Shown in pieces: positions 1 through 8,568 of a stretch of DNA of 64,000 nt. Source of the DNA: Nocardia cyriacigeorgica. GTDB lineage: Bacteria; Actinomycetota; Actinomycetes; Mycobacteriales; Mycobacteriaceae. A program made the translations under genes and the position numbers. The stretch spans positions 62,001 to 126,000 of the forward strand of contig NZ_JARWNX010000058.1 in NCBI RefSeq assembly GCF_029868385.1. Reading direction: 5' to 3'. The notes under the pieces were generated by a model. The model was not told where the DNA came from, made no database searches, and saw only the letters and a program-made list of their open reading frames with translations. Position 1 is the first letter of the stretch. Every line of letters begins with the position of its first letter.

Positions 1-1262
1 CTCGGGGTCTGGCCGAGCACCGGCACCGCGGCCGAGGTGCTCGCGTCACCCGAAGGCGCGACGGCCGACGAGGAGGCCGACGACTGTGGTGCGTCCCCGT
101 CGTCGGCGCTGTTGAACGCGCTGATCAGCAGTGCCGATACCGCGACGACCGCACCGACCAACGCACCGATGAGCACCGCGCGTCGCTTGCCCGCGGCCGC
201 CGAGGCGGGGCGTGGCTGCGTGGAGGTGCGTGGGTGGTCATCGGTGTCGGGCTGCTCGCGCGCGGGCACCGGCCGATGGGCGGCGGTGTCCAGCGCGGCG
301 GAGCTGCGCATCGGGGGGCGCTGACGTTCGGTGGCCGGACCCGCGGCGGCGGTACGGGTGCGCAGCGCCTGGGTGGCGACGACCTCGGTGGCGCCGTTGC
401 CGTTGCGGCGGCCGTAAGCCTCACTGGCCGGGACGAATCCGGCGGGCACCGCATCCTCGTCGGCGTCGGCCAGGGCGGCCAGCTGATCGCGCGCCATCCG
501 CATGGTCGGGCGATCCTCGGGCTGCGGGCTCAGCAGCTGCAACAGGAAATCGGTTGCGGGACCGGCATTGTGCGGCTCGCTGACCTGACCGTTGGCCGCC
601 GCGTACAGCACCGCGAGCGGATTCGAGCTTGCGCCGTAAGGAGGTTCACCCTCGAGCGCGTGGAACAGGGTGGCGCCCAAGGCGAAAACGTCGGCGGCGG
701 GTGTCGGATCGGCGCCGCGTGCCACTTCCGGCGCGAGATAGGCGGCGGTGCCGCAGATCAGACCGGTTTCGGTGAGCGTGACATCACCCGCGGCGCGCGA
801 GATACCGAAGTCGGTGATCTTCACGGTGCCGTGGTCGTCGAGCAGGATATTGCCGGGTTTCACGTCACGGTGCACGATTCCGGCCTGATGCGCGGCGATC
901 AGCGCCGAGGCGACCTGTTCACCGATCCGGGCGACCTGGTTCAACGGCACCGCGCCCTGCGCCGACAGCACCTGCGCGAGGCTGCGGGACTTCAGGTACT
1001 CCATCACCAGGCAGGGATCGCCGTTGTGTTCGGTGATATCGAAGACGACGATCGCGTTGGGATGCTGAAATCTGGCCGCGTTGCGTGCTTCCCGGATGGC
1101 CCGCTGACGCAGTACGTCGCGTTCGGCCTCGGGCAAGCTCGGTTTGATGTGAATCTGTTTGACCGCGACCGACCGCTGCAAGCGCTCGTCGATGGCACGC
1201 CAAACCACGCCTGTGCCGCCGCTACCAATCCGCTCGACCAGGCGGTAATGCTCCGCGATCAA
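1..1262 (-). CDS. Serine/threonine protein kinase (C-terminus outside window)
   Basis: This is a eukaryotic-like Ser/Thr kinase that would phosphorylate proteins from the inner face of the membrane. From the start, the translation shows a glycine-rich loop (GSGGTG, about residues 13-18), the ATP lysine in SVAVK (K35), HRDVKPGN (about 131-138) and DFG (about 151-153). A Pro/Thr-rich linker follows, then one transmembrane segment near residues 370-390 (RRAVLIGALVGAVVAVSALL), leading into a Ser/Ala-rich extracellular part cut by the window edge. The frame is open upstream to a TAG but has no ATG or GTG, so the TTG at 1262 is the only plausible conventional start. No good Shine-Dalgarno sequence precedes it, so the start is uncertain. 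The family call is firm; substrates and the extracellular ligand are unknown. Confidence 0.9.
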   Translation of the reverse strand, partial: MIAEHYRLVERIGSGGTGVVWRAIDERLQRSVAVKQIHIKPSLPEAERDVLRQRAIREARNAARFQHPNAIVVFDITEHNGDPCLVMEYLKSRSLAQVLSAQGAVPLNQVARIGEQVASALIAAHQAGIVHRDVKPGNILLDDHGTVKITDFGISRAAGDVTLTETGLICGTAAYLAPEVARGADPTPAADVFALGATLFHALEGEPPYGASSNPLAVLYAAANGQVSEPHNAGPATDFLLQLLSPQPEDRPTMRMARDQLAALADADEDAVPAGFVPASEAYGRRNGNGATEVVATQALRTRTAAAGPATERQRPPMRSSAALDTAAHRPVPAREQPDTDDHPRTSTQPRPASAAAGKRRAVLIGALVGAVVAVSALLISAFNSADDGDAPQSSASSSAVAPSGDASTSAAVPVLGQTP

Positions 1263-1776
1263 CTGACCGGTATCGATGGCGCCTACTCCGAACCTTCTCG
1301 AAATGTGACAAATCGCGTACTGACCGCTCGCGCGTTCGGCACGAGTGTAGCTGGCGCGCGGGCCGCACCGGCCACTGATACACCCCTCGACCGCCTCCGA
1401 CCCCCGCCGCTACCCCGCCACCTGCGAGCACTGCGCGGACACGGTGTCCGATAGACGGTCCCCCGCCCCGACACGCCGAACGACACGCCGACGCGTTGCC
1501 GACTCCCTCCCGGCCCGACAAGCCCGCGACGCCGACCGAATCCCGGCGCCCCACCCCTCCGCCACCGGCCACGGCCACATCCCCCTCCTCGGCCCTCTCC
1601 GACGAACCGCGACCACATCCCCGCGGCCGCCCCCGATGGCCCTCTCACTCCTCTTCCATGTCCGGTGGGCCACGCTATGTCCGGTTCAGCACCGCTGCGT
1701 CCGGGCCAGCGCCAACGTCCGTACACTCCACGGCGGCACACGCCGACCACTACCTCCCCGGCCGACATATCGCTCG
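1263..1776. other. 514-bp C-rich intergenic region
   Basis: This stretch separates the divided ends of the kinase (leftward start) and the penicillin-binding protein (leftward end). It is very C-rich on the + strand. Open frames in it encode only Arg/Gly- or Pro-rich low-complexity sequence with no recognisable domain. I see no convincing gene, terminator or operator here. The kinase promoter presumably lies at its left end. Confidence 0.5.
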
Positions 1777-3546
1777 TCAGCGCCCCGCGCGCAGCATCCG
1801 TCCCGCGGCCTCGACCGCCGGGGCCGAGCTGCCCGCATCGGCGACGAAGACGGCGAAGGCCAGGTCGCCGTCGATGCCGACGAACCAGCCGTGGGCGTTG
1901 GAGTTGTCACCGTATTCGGCGGTGCCGGTTTTGCCGAGCAGGCCCGGGATATCGGCGAGCTGGGTGGCGGTGCCCGCGGTGATGGTCTCGCGCATCATGG
2001 TGCGCACCTGCTCGGCTACGGCGGGCGGCAGCAGTTGCGGTGTCCGATCCGCGACTCCTGGCTCACCGGTGACCAGCATCGGCGCGGGCGGGCTGCCGTG
2101 GGCGAGTGCGGCCGCGACCAGCGCCATACCGAACGGCGATGCGGTGACGGTGCCCTGGCCGATGCTCGATTCGACGCGTTCGGCGGGTGTGTTCGCGGGC
2201 GGGACCGATCCGGTGACCGTGGTGAGGCCGGGCGTGACGTAGTCGATGCCGAGGCCGAGCTGTTCGGCGGTGTCGGTCAGTGCGTTCGGTGGCAGATTCA
2301 CCGCCAGCCGGGCCATGGTGGTGTTGCAGGAGCGGGCGAAGGCGGTGTGCAACGGCACCTCGCCCAGATCGAAGCTGTCGTCGTTGGGGATGCGGCGGCC
2401 CTCCACGTTCGCCTCCCCCGGGCAGGGCAGCACGGTGTCGGGGGTGGCGGTCCCGGCGGCCAGCGCCGCCGAGGCGGTCACCGTCTTGAAGGTCGAACCG
2501 GGTGGATACAGCCCGGTCAGCGCGATCGGGCCCTGCGCGTCGGCGGCGTCGTTCTGGGCGACGGCCACCACCTCGCCCGTCGACGGTCGCAGTGCGACGA
2601 TCGCGGCAGGCTGCGCCACCGAGGTGAGTGCGGCTTCGGCGGCGTGTTGCCGGTCGATGTCGAGGGTGGTGGTGATGTCGGCGGTCGGCTGTGGGTCCTG
2701 CCCGGCGAGGCGTTCGGTGCCCTCGGGCGTTCGTACGCGTACCGCCCAACCTGCGGCCTCGTCGGCGCGTTGCTGCCATAGTTCGTTCAGCCCCGACAGG
2801 GTCGGGCCGGATAGGGATTTATCGGCGGTGAGCAAGCGATTCTGCGGTGCGAGGGTGACGCCGGGTATCGCGGCCAGCGACTCCTGGATGGGGGCGATAT
2901 CGGTGGCGCGCAAGCTGATCGGCGTGATCGGTTTGCCTTCGGCACCCGCGAGATCGGCGTTCAGCGAGTCGGCGGTGATGGTCGGCGCCAGTGGTGCGAG
3001 CAGAGCGGCGACGGCGCCGGTGTCCGCACCGGGCGCCACGTTGACGAGGCTCACCACCTCCTCGGTCATGAGGGCGCCGCCGCTGGAGTCGAGCACCCGT
3101 GCGGGTTCCGGGTACACGGGTGCGTAGCTGAGCGGCCCTTTCTCCAGACCGGGCGCGACGGTCGCCGGATTCCAGCGCACCTTCCAGTCGTCACCGGATT
3201 CGGCGGCCGTACCGGTGGTGGTGTAGGTCCACTCGTGTGTGCCGTCCTTGCCCAGCTTCCAGGTCGCGGCGAGAGTGAATCCGTCGTCATCGACGCTGTC
3301 GACCTCGAAGACGACCTCCGATCCCAGCCCCTCGTACAACCCGCGCAACGCATCCCCCGCCTGCGCCGGATTGTCGGTGAGCGCGGCCGCCGCAGGCAGA
3401 TCGTCCCGATTGAGCGCGTCCACGAACTCCCCCGCCACCGTGTCGGGCTGTTCCGGCCCCGACGAGCATCCCGCCGAGAACAATGCGACGGCGGCCAGCA
3501 GCACGAAGACTTTCCGATCGGTGCGCACCCGCCCGAGGGTAACCAT
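1777..3546 (-). CDS. Class B penicillin-binding lipoprotein (transpeptidase)
   Basis: This is a D,D-transpeptidase that would cross-link peptidoglycan at the outer face of the membrane. The 589-residue protein starts with a lipoprotein signal ending in FSAGC (Cys27). It then has an NTF2/MecA-like N-terminal domain (about 30-135), a dimerisation region, and the penicillin-binding domain with all three active-site motifs: STFK at 351-354, SCN at 406-408 and KTG at 539-541. This matches the lipoprotein PBP of mycobacteria (Rv2864c type) in length and plan. It stands alone, between the kinase and a broken VOC gene. The ATG at 3546 has only a weak GGGA upstream. A GTG six codons in would also keep the lipobox. 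Confidence 0.92.
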   Translation of the reverse strand: MVTLGRVRTDRKVFVLLAAVALFSAGCSSGPEQPDTVAGEFVDALNRDDLPAAAALTDNPAQAGDALRGLYEGLGSEVVFEVDSVDDDGFTLAATWKLGKDGTHEWTYTTTGTAAESGDDWKVRWNPATVAPGLEKGPLSYAPVYPEPARVLDSSGGALMTEEVVSLVNVAPGADTGAVAALLAPLAPTITADSLNADLAGAEGKPITPISLRATDIAPIQESLAAIPGVTLAPQNRLLTADKSLSGPTLSGLNELWQQRADEAAGWAVRVRTPEGTERLAGQDPQPTADITTTLDIDRQHAAEAALTSVAQPAAIVALRPSTGEVVAVAQNDAADAQGPIALTGLYPPGSTFKTVTASAALAAGTATPDTVLPCPGEANVEGRRIPNDDSFDLGEVPLHTAFARSCNTTMARLAVNLPPNALTDTAEQLGLGIDYVTPGLTTVTGSVPPANTPAERVESSIGQGTVTASPFGMALVAAALAHGSPPAPMLVTGEPGVADRTPQLLPPAVAEQVRTMMRETITAGTATQLADIPGLLGKTGTAEYGDNSNAHGWFVGIDGDLAFAVFVADAGSSAPAVEAAGRMLRAGR

Positions 3547-3657
3547 GCGCGCCAGATCCCACGACCCAGCCGCCGGTCCCGGCGCGCCGCGTTCGGGCCG
3601 AGTCGGGGGCGAACCACGCCGAGTGCAGCCGTCGGCCGAACCACACCGGGCGCAGGG

Positions 3658-4111
3658 TCACTCGCTCGGCGAATCCCCCGCTGCTTCTGTCTCCGAATCA
3701 CCTGTCACCGAGTGGGTGCGCGGTCGGTGGGCGCGGATGTCGACCGGCCGGTCGTCGGGATCGCTGCACGTCATCGTCCATTGCGTGGGCAGGATCTCGA
3801 TGGCTCCGGTCGGCCGTCCGGCGGCGAGCAATCGCTCACGCGTCTCCAGCAGCTGCGCGTGGGTGCCGACACGTAACCCCCATCCGGCTCGACCGAGCGG
3901 GTCGAGACCGGTCTGTGCGCCACCGGCGGTTTCGATGATCATCAGATGGTCGTCCGCGCCCACGTCGAGCACCGCGATCCGTGGATCGGTGTCGGTCGCG
4001 TTCGAAAGCGAGCCTCGCACCGAGCAACTCGGTGTAGAACCGCACGAGGCGGTCGAGGTCGGTGGTGGACAGTGTCAGATGGTTGATTCCGCGCAGATCC
4101 GGCATGGTCAC
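3658..4111 (-). pseudogene. Frameshifted VOC/glyoxalase-family gene
   Basis: The N-terminal half (MPDLRGINHLTLSTTDLDR, then FYTELLGARLAFE) is a typical VOC-fold beta-alpha-beta start. It is read in one frame and runs into Arg-rich nonsense after about residue 45. The missing half (TDPRIAVLDVGADDHLMIIE, then a normal C-terminus ending near 3658) continues in the +1 frame. Dropping one base from the GAACGCGACC stretch around 3993-4000 restores a continuous protein of about 150 residues. Either the gene is broken or the assembly carries a one-base error. Start is the ATG at 4105 or the GTG at 4111. Substrate unknown; the family covers glyoxalases, dioxygenases and antibiotic-binding proteins. 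Confidence 0.75.
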
Positions 4112-4330
4112 CCGAGGCTACCGATTCGGGAACATCCGCCACCCCGGCGACGCCCGACCCGCACCGTTCGAGCGCCGCCGCGAGAAATCCGACGTTCTCG
4201 ACGCAGCACCGGGCCAGGCGTGAAGCAGCGGATAGTGATTGCCGTCACATTGGAGCCCCGCCGGGAACCGGACACCCGCCTCTGCGTCCAAGTCGTTGTA
4301 AGACAACGACATTCGAGTGAGGATTTCGAA

Positions 4331-4621
4331 ATGAAGCTTCGGACCGCAAGTGTCCTCGTCGCGGCCGGGATCGCCGGTTTCGGCGTGATCGGCACCGGAT
4401 CCGCCATGGCCGCGCCCGTCGACGGCGCGTCGGTGACGCTCGCGGGCGTTCCGGGTGACGGCTGCCCGCCCCCACCGCTCGGCCCCGATGGCCGACCGCT
4501 GCCACCCCCGATCGGCCCGGACGGTAGGCCGCTGCCGCCGCCGGTCGGCGCCGATGGCAGGCCGTGCCCGCCGCCGACCGGACCGGATGGCGAGCCACCG
4601 CAGCCGCCCGCCGACCGCTGA
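4331..4621 (+). CDS. Small secreted proline-rich repeat protein
   Basis: This 96-residue protein is not assigned to a family. It has a clear Sec signal peptide (cleavage after about residue 27, SAMA|APVD). A short acidic stretch follows, then four 11-residue repeats of the form GPDGRPLPPPx at about 51-93. The third repeat contains a Cys (C79) that could pair with C45. The mature part is predicted to be disordered or polyproline-II and exported, perhaps wall-associated. The ATG at 4331 follows a good Shine-Dalgarno (GTGAGGA), which supports this short form over the longer open frame upstream. A 10-bp hairpin follows the stop codon. Function unknown. Confidence 0.7.
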   Translation: MKLRTASVLVAAGIAGFGVIGTGSAMAAPVDGASVTLAGVPGDGCPPPPLGPDGRPLPPPIGPDGRPLPPPVGADGRPCPPPTGPDGEPPQPPADR

Positions 4622-4633
4622 GGTCGACGCCCG

Positions 4634-4660
4634 CCCGCCGAGCAGCCACAGCTCGGCGGG
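4634..4660 (+). terminator. Hairpin after the repeat-protein gene
   Basis: A perfect 10-bp inverted repeat, CCCGCCGAGC and GCTCGGCGGG, is separated by 7 nt and lies 12 bp after the stop codon. There is no T-run, as is common for actinobacterial terminators. Confidence 0.55.
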
Positions 4661-4811
4661 TCCGGGTCATCCGATCGACAGATCTTCGGCACAACTCGGG
4701 CCGACCGCCACCCGCCGACTCCTTTGACAGATTTCGCATGACCTGGCGCCGAGGGTAAACCCAAACGACCCACCACCTCCCAACCCCACCACCCCGCCGC
4801 GTATTTCACCC

Positions 4812-4873
4812 GCCGAGTAGCACCTGGCTGCGGGTCTTCTCGACGTATGCCGCAGTGAGGTGCCACTCGGCGA
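4812..4873. repeat. Dispersed hairpin repeat, copy A
   Basis: An imperfect hairpin of about 62 nt. Its arms CGCCGAGT / ACTCGGCG, GCACCT / AGGTGC and CTGCGG / CCGCAG pair across small mismatches, around a 16-nt loop containing CTTCTCGACGT. Copies B (near 21.0 kb) and C (near 43.6 kb) share the loop and the AGTGGCACCT-type stem. It lies between two convergent genes (stops at 4621 and 4876), so it could act as a bidirectional terminator or be a REP-like element. Confidence 0.7.
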
Positions 4874-4875
4874 AC

Positions 4876-5859
4876 TCAGGCGGCGCATTTGGCGTTGGGC
4901 GGGGCGGGTGGGGCGGTGACGGCGTTGGTGGCGACGTCGACGAGGTAGTCGCGGTCGCCGCCCTCGACGGGTTCGGTGCCGAGGAGTAGGCGTTCGACCA
5001 CGCAGCCGCCCTCGAAGAACGCCGGGCCGATGCTGTGATCGCCGGGGACGACGGCGCCGTTGAGGTCGCGGCCGGTGACGATGGTGTACATCGACGTCGG
5101 TCTGCCCGCCGCCGCCAGCGCGGCCCGCATCTGCACGCTCGCCGTGTACGGGACCACCGGATCGGCGGTGCCGTGGATCAGGAACGCGCGCCGCACGCCC
5201 ATTCGTCCCGCCACCAGCGCGGGCGAGCGCTCGATATAGGCCTGTGGGCAGGCGACCGGCGGACATCCACCCGCATCGCGTTCGATCTCGGCGCGCATCG
5301 CCGGGTCACCGGCGGCGGCCATCCATCGGGTGAACACGTCGGCGGGGCCGTAGTTGTCCACCCAGTAGTCGAACAGTCCGCGCGGCCCGTGCGCGGCGGC
5401 GAGTCCGCTGGTGGTCCCGCCCTGGCTCCACCCCCACAGCACGGTGCGCACGATCCCCGGACGCTCGCTCTTGTACCACTGGGTGGCCGCCACCAGATCG
5501 CGCCATCCGGCCCACAGATTCCAATCGCCGGTGCGCCACACGCTGGCGCCGCTGCGCAGATCCATCACCAGCACCGGCGACGCGGTCCGCTGGGCGATCG
5601 AGGTCAGGTATCCGGCGAAGTCGGCCGACGATCCATCGTGCCCGTGCGCCGCGACCACCAGCCCACCGCTGGGCCCCGCGCATCCGCTCGGCTCATAGAC
5701 CCGCCCGGTCGCCGTCTCGCCATCCACCGCGACCGCCACCGACCGCACCTGCACGACACATCCGGGCGCCGCCCCCGCCCCCGGAACCCCGAGCACGGTC
5801 ACGCACACCCCGACCACGACCGACAACACCCACCCGGAAACCCTTATCCCGCGCCTCAT
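4876..5859 (-). CDS. Secreted alpha/beta hydrolase
   Basis: This is an exported alpha/beta-hydrolase of 327 residues with a Sec signal peptide (cleavage near residue 30, PGAGA|APG). The nucleophile elbow is GWSQGG (Ser145), and the likely acid and base are Asp233 (HGTADPVVPY) and His275 (GDHSIG). The fold resembles prolyl-oligopeptidase or feruloyl-esterase-like esterases; the substrate cannot be told. A longer frame extends to 5982, but that extension is Arg/Pro-rich and would hide the signal peptide, so the ATG at 5859 is preferred, although its Shine-Dalgarno is poor. Several Cys residues in the mature part suggest disulphides, in keeping with an extracellular enzyme. Confidence 0.8.
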   Translation of the reverse strand: MRRGIRVSGWVLSVVVGVCVTVLGVPGAGAAPGCVVQVRSVAVAVDGETATGRVYEPSGCAGPSGGLVVAAHGHDGSSADFAGYLTSIAQRTASPVLVMDLRSGASVWRTGDWNLWAGWRDLVAATQWYKSERPGIVRTVLWGWSQGGTTSGLAAAHGPRGLFDYWVDNYGPADVFTRWMAAAGDPAMRAEIERDAGGCPPVACPQAYIERSPALVAGRMGVRRAFLIHGTADPVVPYTASVQMRAALAAAGRPTSMYTIVTGRDLNGAVVPGDHSIGPAFFEGGCVVERLLLGTEPVEGGDRDYLVDVATNAVTAPPAPPNAKCAA

Positions 5860-6065
5860 TCGAGGAATCGTGTCATGAGCGGGCCCAAGCACCCGGCACC
5901 CGCGGCGGGGTGTCGGGCGCGGATCCCGCTGCGCGCGAGGCTTTTCCTCCAGGAGTCGCGGAGGCCGCCGCCGACAACTCACCTCATGGGGACGATCACC
6001 GACGGTGAAGCCCGATTCGAGGCGGCTCGGTCGACCGGCGAGCAGCCGCTACGACGCGGTGCGCG

Positions 6066-6188
6066 ATCACGATGACGCGGCGCGGGCGCCTGCCCCCATC
6101 GAGCAATCACGATGACGCCAAGAACCTGTACCCATCAGGCGACCACGATGTCACGGCGCCAGCAGCCTGCGGGCAATCACGATGACGC
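6066..6188. repeat. Four degenerate direct repeats (ATCACGATGACGC core)
   Basis: The 13-bp core ATCACGATGACGC occurs at 6066, 6106 and 6176, with a diverged copy (ACCACGATGTCAC) at 6142. Spacings are 40, 36 and 34 bp. Spacers share CCTG and CCCATC fragments. The last copy overlaps the 3' end of the TetR gene, including its stop codon, so the array looks like successive duplications of that gene end. It is not CRISPR-like, because both cores and spacers drift. Confidence 0.65.
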
Positions 6189-6860
6189 GACACGAGGCAG
6201 CGGCCCCTCATCAGAGTGCAGCGCTTCGAGGATCAAAGTGAGACCGAACTCGAATTCGTCGGCGTAGGAGTAGTCCGGTCGCAGAGCGTGGTCGGCGATG
6301 AGTTCGGTGAGGTGCGGGTAAGTCTCGGGGGTCGCGTCGGAGAGGATGTCGGTGGCGACCTCGTCGAGTTCGGCGCGGTTGGTGAACGGCAGGCTCAGCT
6401 CCTGGAGCACGAATCCGTAGATATAGCTGTCGATCACCGAGAAGGCGTGCGCGGCCATGGCGACGGAGAAACCGCCCGCGCGCAGGACGCCGAGCACAGC
6501 GTCGTGGTGGCGCAGGGTGGCCGGGCCGGGATGGCTGCGGGAATCCATCAGGCCGACGGCCCAGCGGTGCCGACCGAGTGCGGTGCGTGTCGACGCGGCG
6601 CGTTCGCGCATGGCGTGTTGCCAGTCCGAAGTCGGTGCCGGGAGGTCTATTTCGCCGAATACCGCGTCGACCATGCCATCGAGGATGTCGTCGCGGCCCG
6701 CGACGTGGTTGTACAGCGACATCGCCTCCACGCCGAGCCCGGCGGCGATCGCCCGCATGGTGACTCCGGCCTCGCCCTTCTCGTCGGCCAACGCCATCGC
6801 GGCGGCGATCACCCGGTCCCGGTTGAGCGGCTCCCGTTCGGCCCGTCTCCGCACTCCCAT
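6177..6860 (-). CDS. TetR-family regulator (divergent to NmrA-like gene)
   Basis: A 227-residue TetR repressor. The N-terminal helix-turn-helix (about 20-60, with GVTMRAIAAGLGVEAMSLYNHV) is followed by a ligand-binding domain of the TetR_C_1 type, seen in regulators of tetracycline-like or flavonoid-like compounds. The ATG at 6860 has GAGGAG a few bases upstream; a GTG at 6872 is the alternative. It is divergent from the NAD(P)-binding protein gene at 6952. Two CTTAC-N3-GTAAG operators lie between the two start codons, so it very probably represses both genes. The inducer is unknown. Confidence 0.88.
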   Translation of the reverse strand: MGVRRRAEREPLNRDRVIAAAMALADEKGEAGVTMRAIAAGLGVEAMSLYNHVAGRDDILDGMVDAVFGEIDLPAPTSDWQHAMRERAASTRTALGRHRWAVGLMDSRSHPGPATLRHHDAVLGVLRAGGFSVAMAAHAFSVIDSYIYGFVLQELSLPFTNRAELDEVATDILSDATPETYPHLTELIADHALRPDYSYADEFEFGLTLILEALHSDEGPLPRVASS

Positions 6861-6882
6861 ACGACTCCTCACCCTTGACGGA

Positions 6883-6918
6883 CTTACGGTGTAAGCATAG
6901 CGTTACTTACAACGTAAG
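6883..6918. promoter_or_regulatory. Tandem TetR operators
   Basis: Two inverted repeats of the form CTTAC-N3-GTAAG (6883-6895, spacer GGT; 6906-6918, spacer AAC) are centred 23 bp apart, about two helical turns, between the divergent tetR and NmrA-like genes. Their placement fits mutual repression by the adjacent TetR protein. Confidence 0.85.
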
Positions 6919-6951
6919 TACGATCGGTGGCACGAGTCAGGAGCGCAGGAC

Positions 6952-7725
6952 ATGACCACGAATCAGCAACGCAAGGTGTGCATCGTCGGCGCTTCGGGCA
7001 AGCTCGGGCAGTACATGGTCCGGCACGCGCTGGATCGCGGCTACGAGGTCGTCGGCGTATGCCGTGAACGTAGCGTGCCCAAACTGGCCGCTGTCGCCGA
7101 TCGGATCACCATCGTCCCCGGCCCGACGAACGATCCGGAGATCATCCGCGCGGCGGTCGCTGGGTGCGACGGCGTGCTCACCGTACTCGCGCCGTGGGGC
7201 ATCCAGCAGTACTCGTCGGGCACGGCGCAGGCAGTTCTCGATCACGCCGAACCCGATGCGCGCCTGATCTTCTCGTGCGGCTGGCATGTCGCACGCGACG
7301 ACAAGGACCGCTACACCTGGCGCTTCAAGGCGACCGTCCGCTTCATCACCTGGCTGGCCCGCCTGGTCCGCGCCGTGGAAATCGACGACCAAGTGGAGGC
7401 AGCCCGCCGAATATTCGCCAGCGACCGCCATTGGACCCTCGTCCGCGGCAGCGATCTGGAAGAGGGCGAAAGCCAAGGCCTACCTGCCTGGAGCCGCCAC
7501 ATCGGCGACCCCATCCTCGCCAGCAACAAGACCCGCCGCACCGACTTCGCCCTCTTCATGATCGAAGCCCTCACCGACGACGCTCTCATTCACGAAGCCC
7601 CAGCCATCGTCGGCCGCCTCACCCCCAGCGCCCTGACTTATCGAAGCCATGACGAGTCGCCCGGATCGAACGAAAAGGCCACTCTGCCAGCAGGAACCGC
7701 ACGCCAGGACCACAAGCGGGCATGA
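6952..7725 (+). CDS. NAD(P)-binding NmrA/SDR-a5-like protein
   Basis: A 257-residue Rossmann-fold protein of the atypical short-chain dehydrogenase (NmrA-like) group. The dinucleotide motif VGASGKLGQY sits at about residues 12-21, and the sequence then follows the usual NmrA pattern (a TND/D turn, then VLTVLAPWG). The classical YxxxK catalytic pair is not evident, so it may be a redox sensor or a reductase acting on a small xenobiotic. The start is well supported by AGGAGCGCAGGA just upstream. It is divergent from, and probably repressed by, the TetR regulator. The last 25 residues are poorly conserved-looking and may be an extension. Confidence 0.8.
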   Translation: MTTNQQRKVCIVGASGKLGQYMVRHALDRGYEVVGVCRERSVPKLAAVADRITIVPGPTNDPEIIRAAVAGCDGVLTVLAPWGIQQYSSGTAQAVLDHAEPDARLIFSCGWHVARDDKDRYTWRFKATVRFITWLARLVRAVEIDDQVEAARRIFASDRHWTLVRGSDLEEGESQGLPAWSRHIGDPILASNKTRRTDFALFMIEALTDDALIHEAPAIVGRLTPSALTYRSHDESPGSNEKATLPAGTARQDHKRA

Positions 7726-7759
7726 TCAATCTCAGCGTCAGACCCCAGAAGGGCTAGAT

Positions 7760-7779
7760 CCTACAAGTGGTATTGTAGG
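7760..7779 (+). promoter_or_regulatory. Operator/promoter of the toxin-antitoxin operon
   Basis: A perfect 7-bp inverted repeat, CCTACAA and TTGTAGG, with a 6-bp spacer ends 4 bp before the toxin GTG. A -10-like TATTGT (7771-7776) overlaps the right arm and lies 7 nt before that GTG, implying a leaderless message. Autorepression by the HTH antitoxin is the expected use. Confidence 0.75.
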
Positions 7780-7783
7780 GCGG

Positions 7784-8125
7784 GTGGCTTGGACCATCCG
7801 CCTTACCAAGCAGGTCTTCGACTGGGTCGAAACCCTGGACGAAGCGACATTCGACCACTATGAGGCCGCGCGCCTGGAGCTGGAGGAACGAGGGCCAGGA
7901 GTCGGGCGACCCTGGGTGGACACGCTCAGAGCGTCACGACACTCGAACATGAAAGAACTCCGGATCCCGGGATCCCACGCCAGAATCATCTTCGCCTTCG
8001 ATCCGACGAGGTCGGCGATATTCCTCATAGCCGGAGACAAGACCGACAAGCGGAAAGAGTGGTACGAAAAGACCATACCGATCGCGGATCGGATCTACGA
8101 CGAACATCTAGAAGGGTTGGACTGA
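7784..8125 (+). CDS. HigB/Gp49-like toxin of a type II toxin-antitoxin module
   Basis: A 113-residue RelE-superfamily toxin of the HigB2/Gp49-like (DUF891) type, expected to be an mRNA interferase that cleaves translated mRNA on the ribosome. Family signs are the LxELRxPGSHARIIFAF core (about 63-80) and the basic GDKTDKRKEWYEK tail (about 88-100) that carries the usual catalytic Lys/Arg/Tyr residues. The toxin gene comes first and overlaps the antitoxin by ATGA, the order typical of higBA. The GTG at 7784 is chosen because the operator and -10 element lie directly before it; an upstream ATG would read through the operator. Confidence 0.88.
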   Translation: MAWTIRLTKQVFDWVETLDEATFDHYEAARLELEERGPGVGRPWVDTLRASRHSNMKELRIPGSHARIIFAFDPTRSAIFLIAGDKTDKRKEWYEKTIPIADRIYDEHLEGLD

Positions 8126-8436
8126 TGGAGTTGTACACGAGCGACCAGACGCGGCATCCGCGCGGTGGCTACGATCAGTCCCGCGTCGACGCTGCCCGCC
8201 ACGATATGCGCGCCGTCGAGCGCGCGTATCGGCTCGCAGAACTGCGAGAGGCTCAGCACCTGAACCAAACCGACCTCGGCAAGCAGATCGGCGTCGGTCA
8301 GCGGACCGTGTCGAAAATCGAGAACGGCGGCATCGAGCACTCCAAGATCGAGACGATCCGCAAGTACGTGGAAGGGTTGGGCGGCACGTTCGAAGTGGTA
8401 GCGCGATTCGGCGATCAGTCGTATCGGATCGCGTGA
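8125..8436 (+). CDS. HigA-like XRE antitoxin
   Basis: A 103-residue antitoxin with a C-terminal Cro/CI-type helix-turn-helix (about 43-95: LNQTDLGKQIGVGQRTVSKIENG). The N-terminal part probably binds the toxin. Its ATG overlaps the toxin stop codon as ATGA, so the two are translationally coupled. It would neutralise the toxin and, in complex with it, bind the palindrome at 7760-7779 to repress the operon. The pair is complete, with no frame damage, and is likely functional. Confidence 0.88.
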   Translation: MELYTSDQTRHPRGGYDQSRVDAARHDMRAVERAYRLAELREAQHLNQTDLGKQIGVGQRTVSKIENGGIEHSKIETIRKYVEGLGGTFEVVARFGDQSYRIA

Positions 8437-8568
8437 ACCGAAGCTCGACCACAGGTCGACGGTCGTCCGTCCGATAAGGGAACCGGGTTCGCGACATGGC
8501 GAGACCCCAATGCTTTACGTCTAGTTGTACGCGAGTTCTGCTGGGTGGGGGCCCGGAAGCGGGTCTGG

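Noticed and set aside
234..1454. Long + strand open frame over the kinase gene
   Set aside because: It is the antisense shadow of a gene with intact HRD, DFG and glycine-loop motifs; its own protein has no domain.
6066..6188. Possible CRISPR array
   Set aside because: Repeats are only 13 bp, degenerate, with related spacers and no cas genes.
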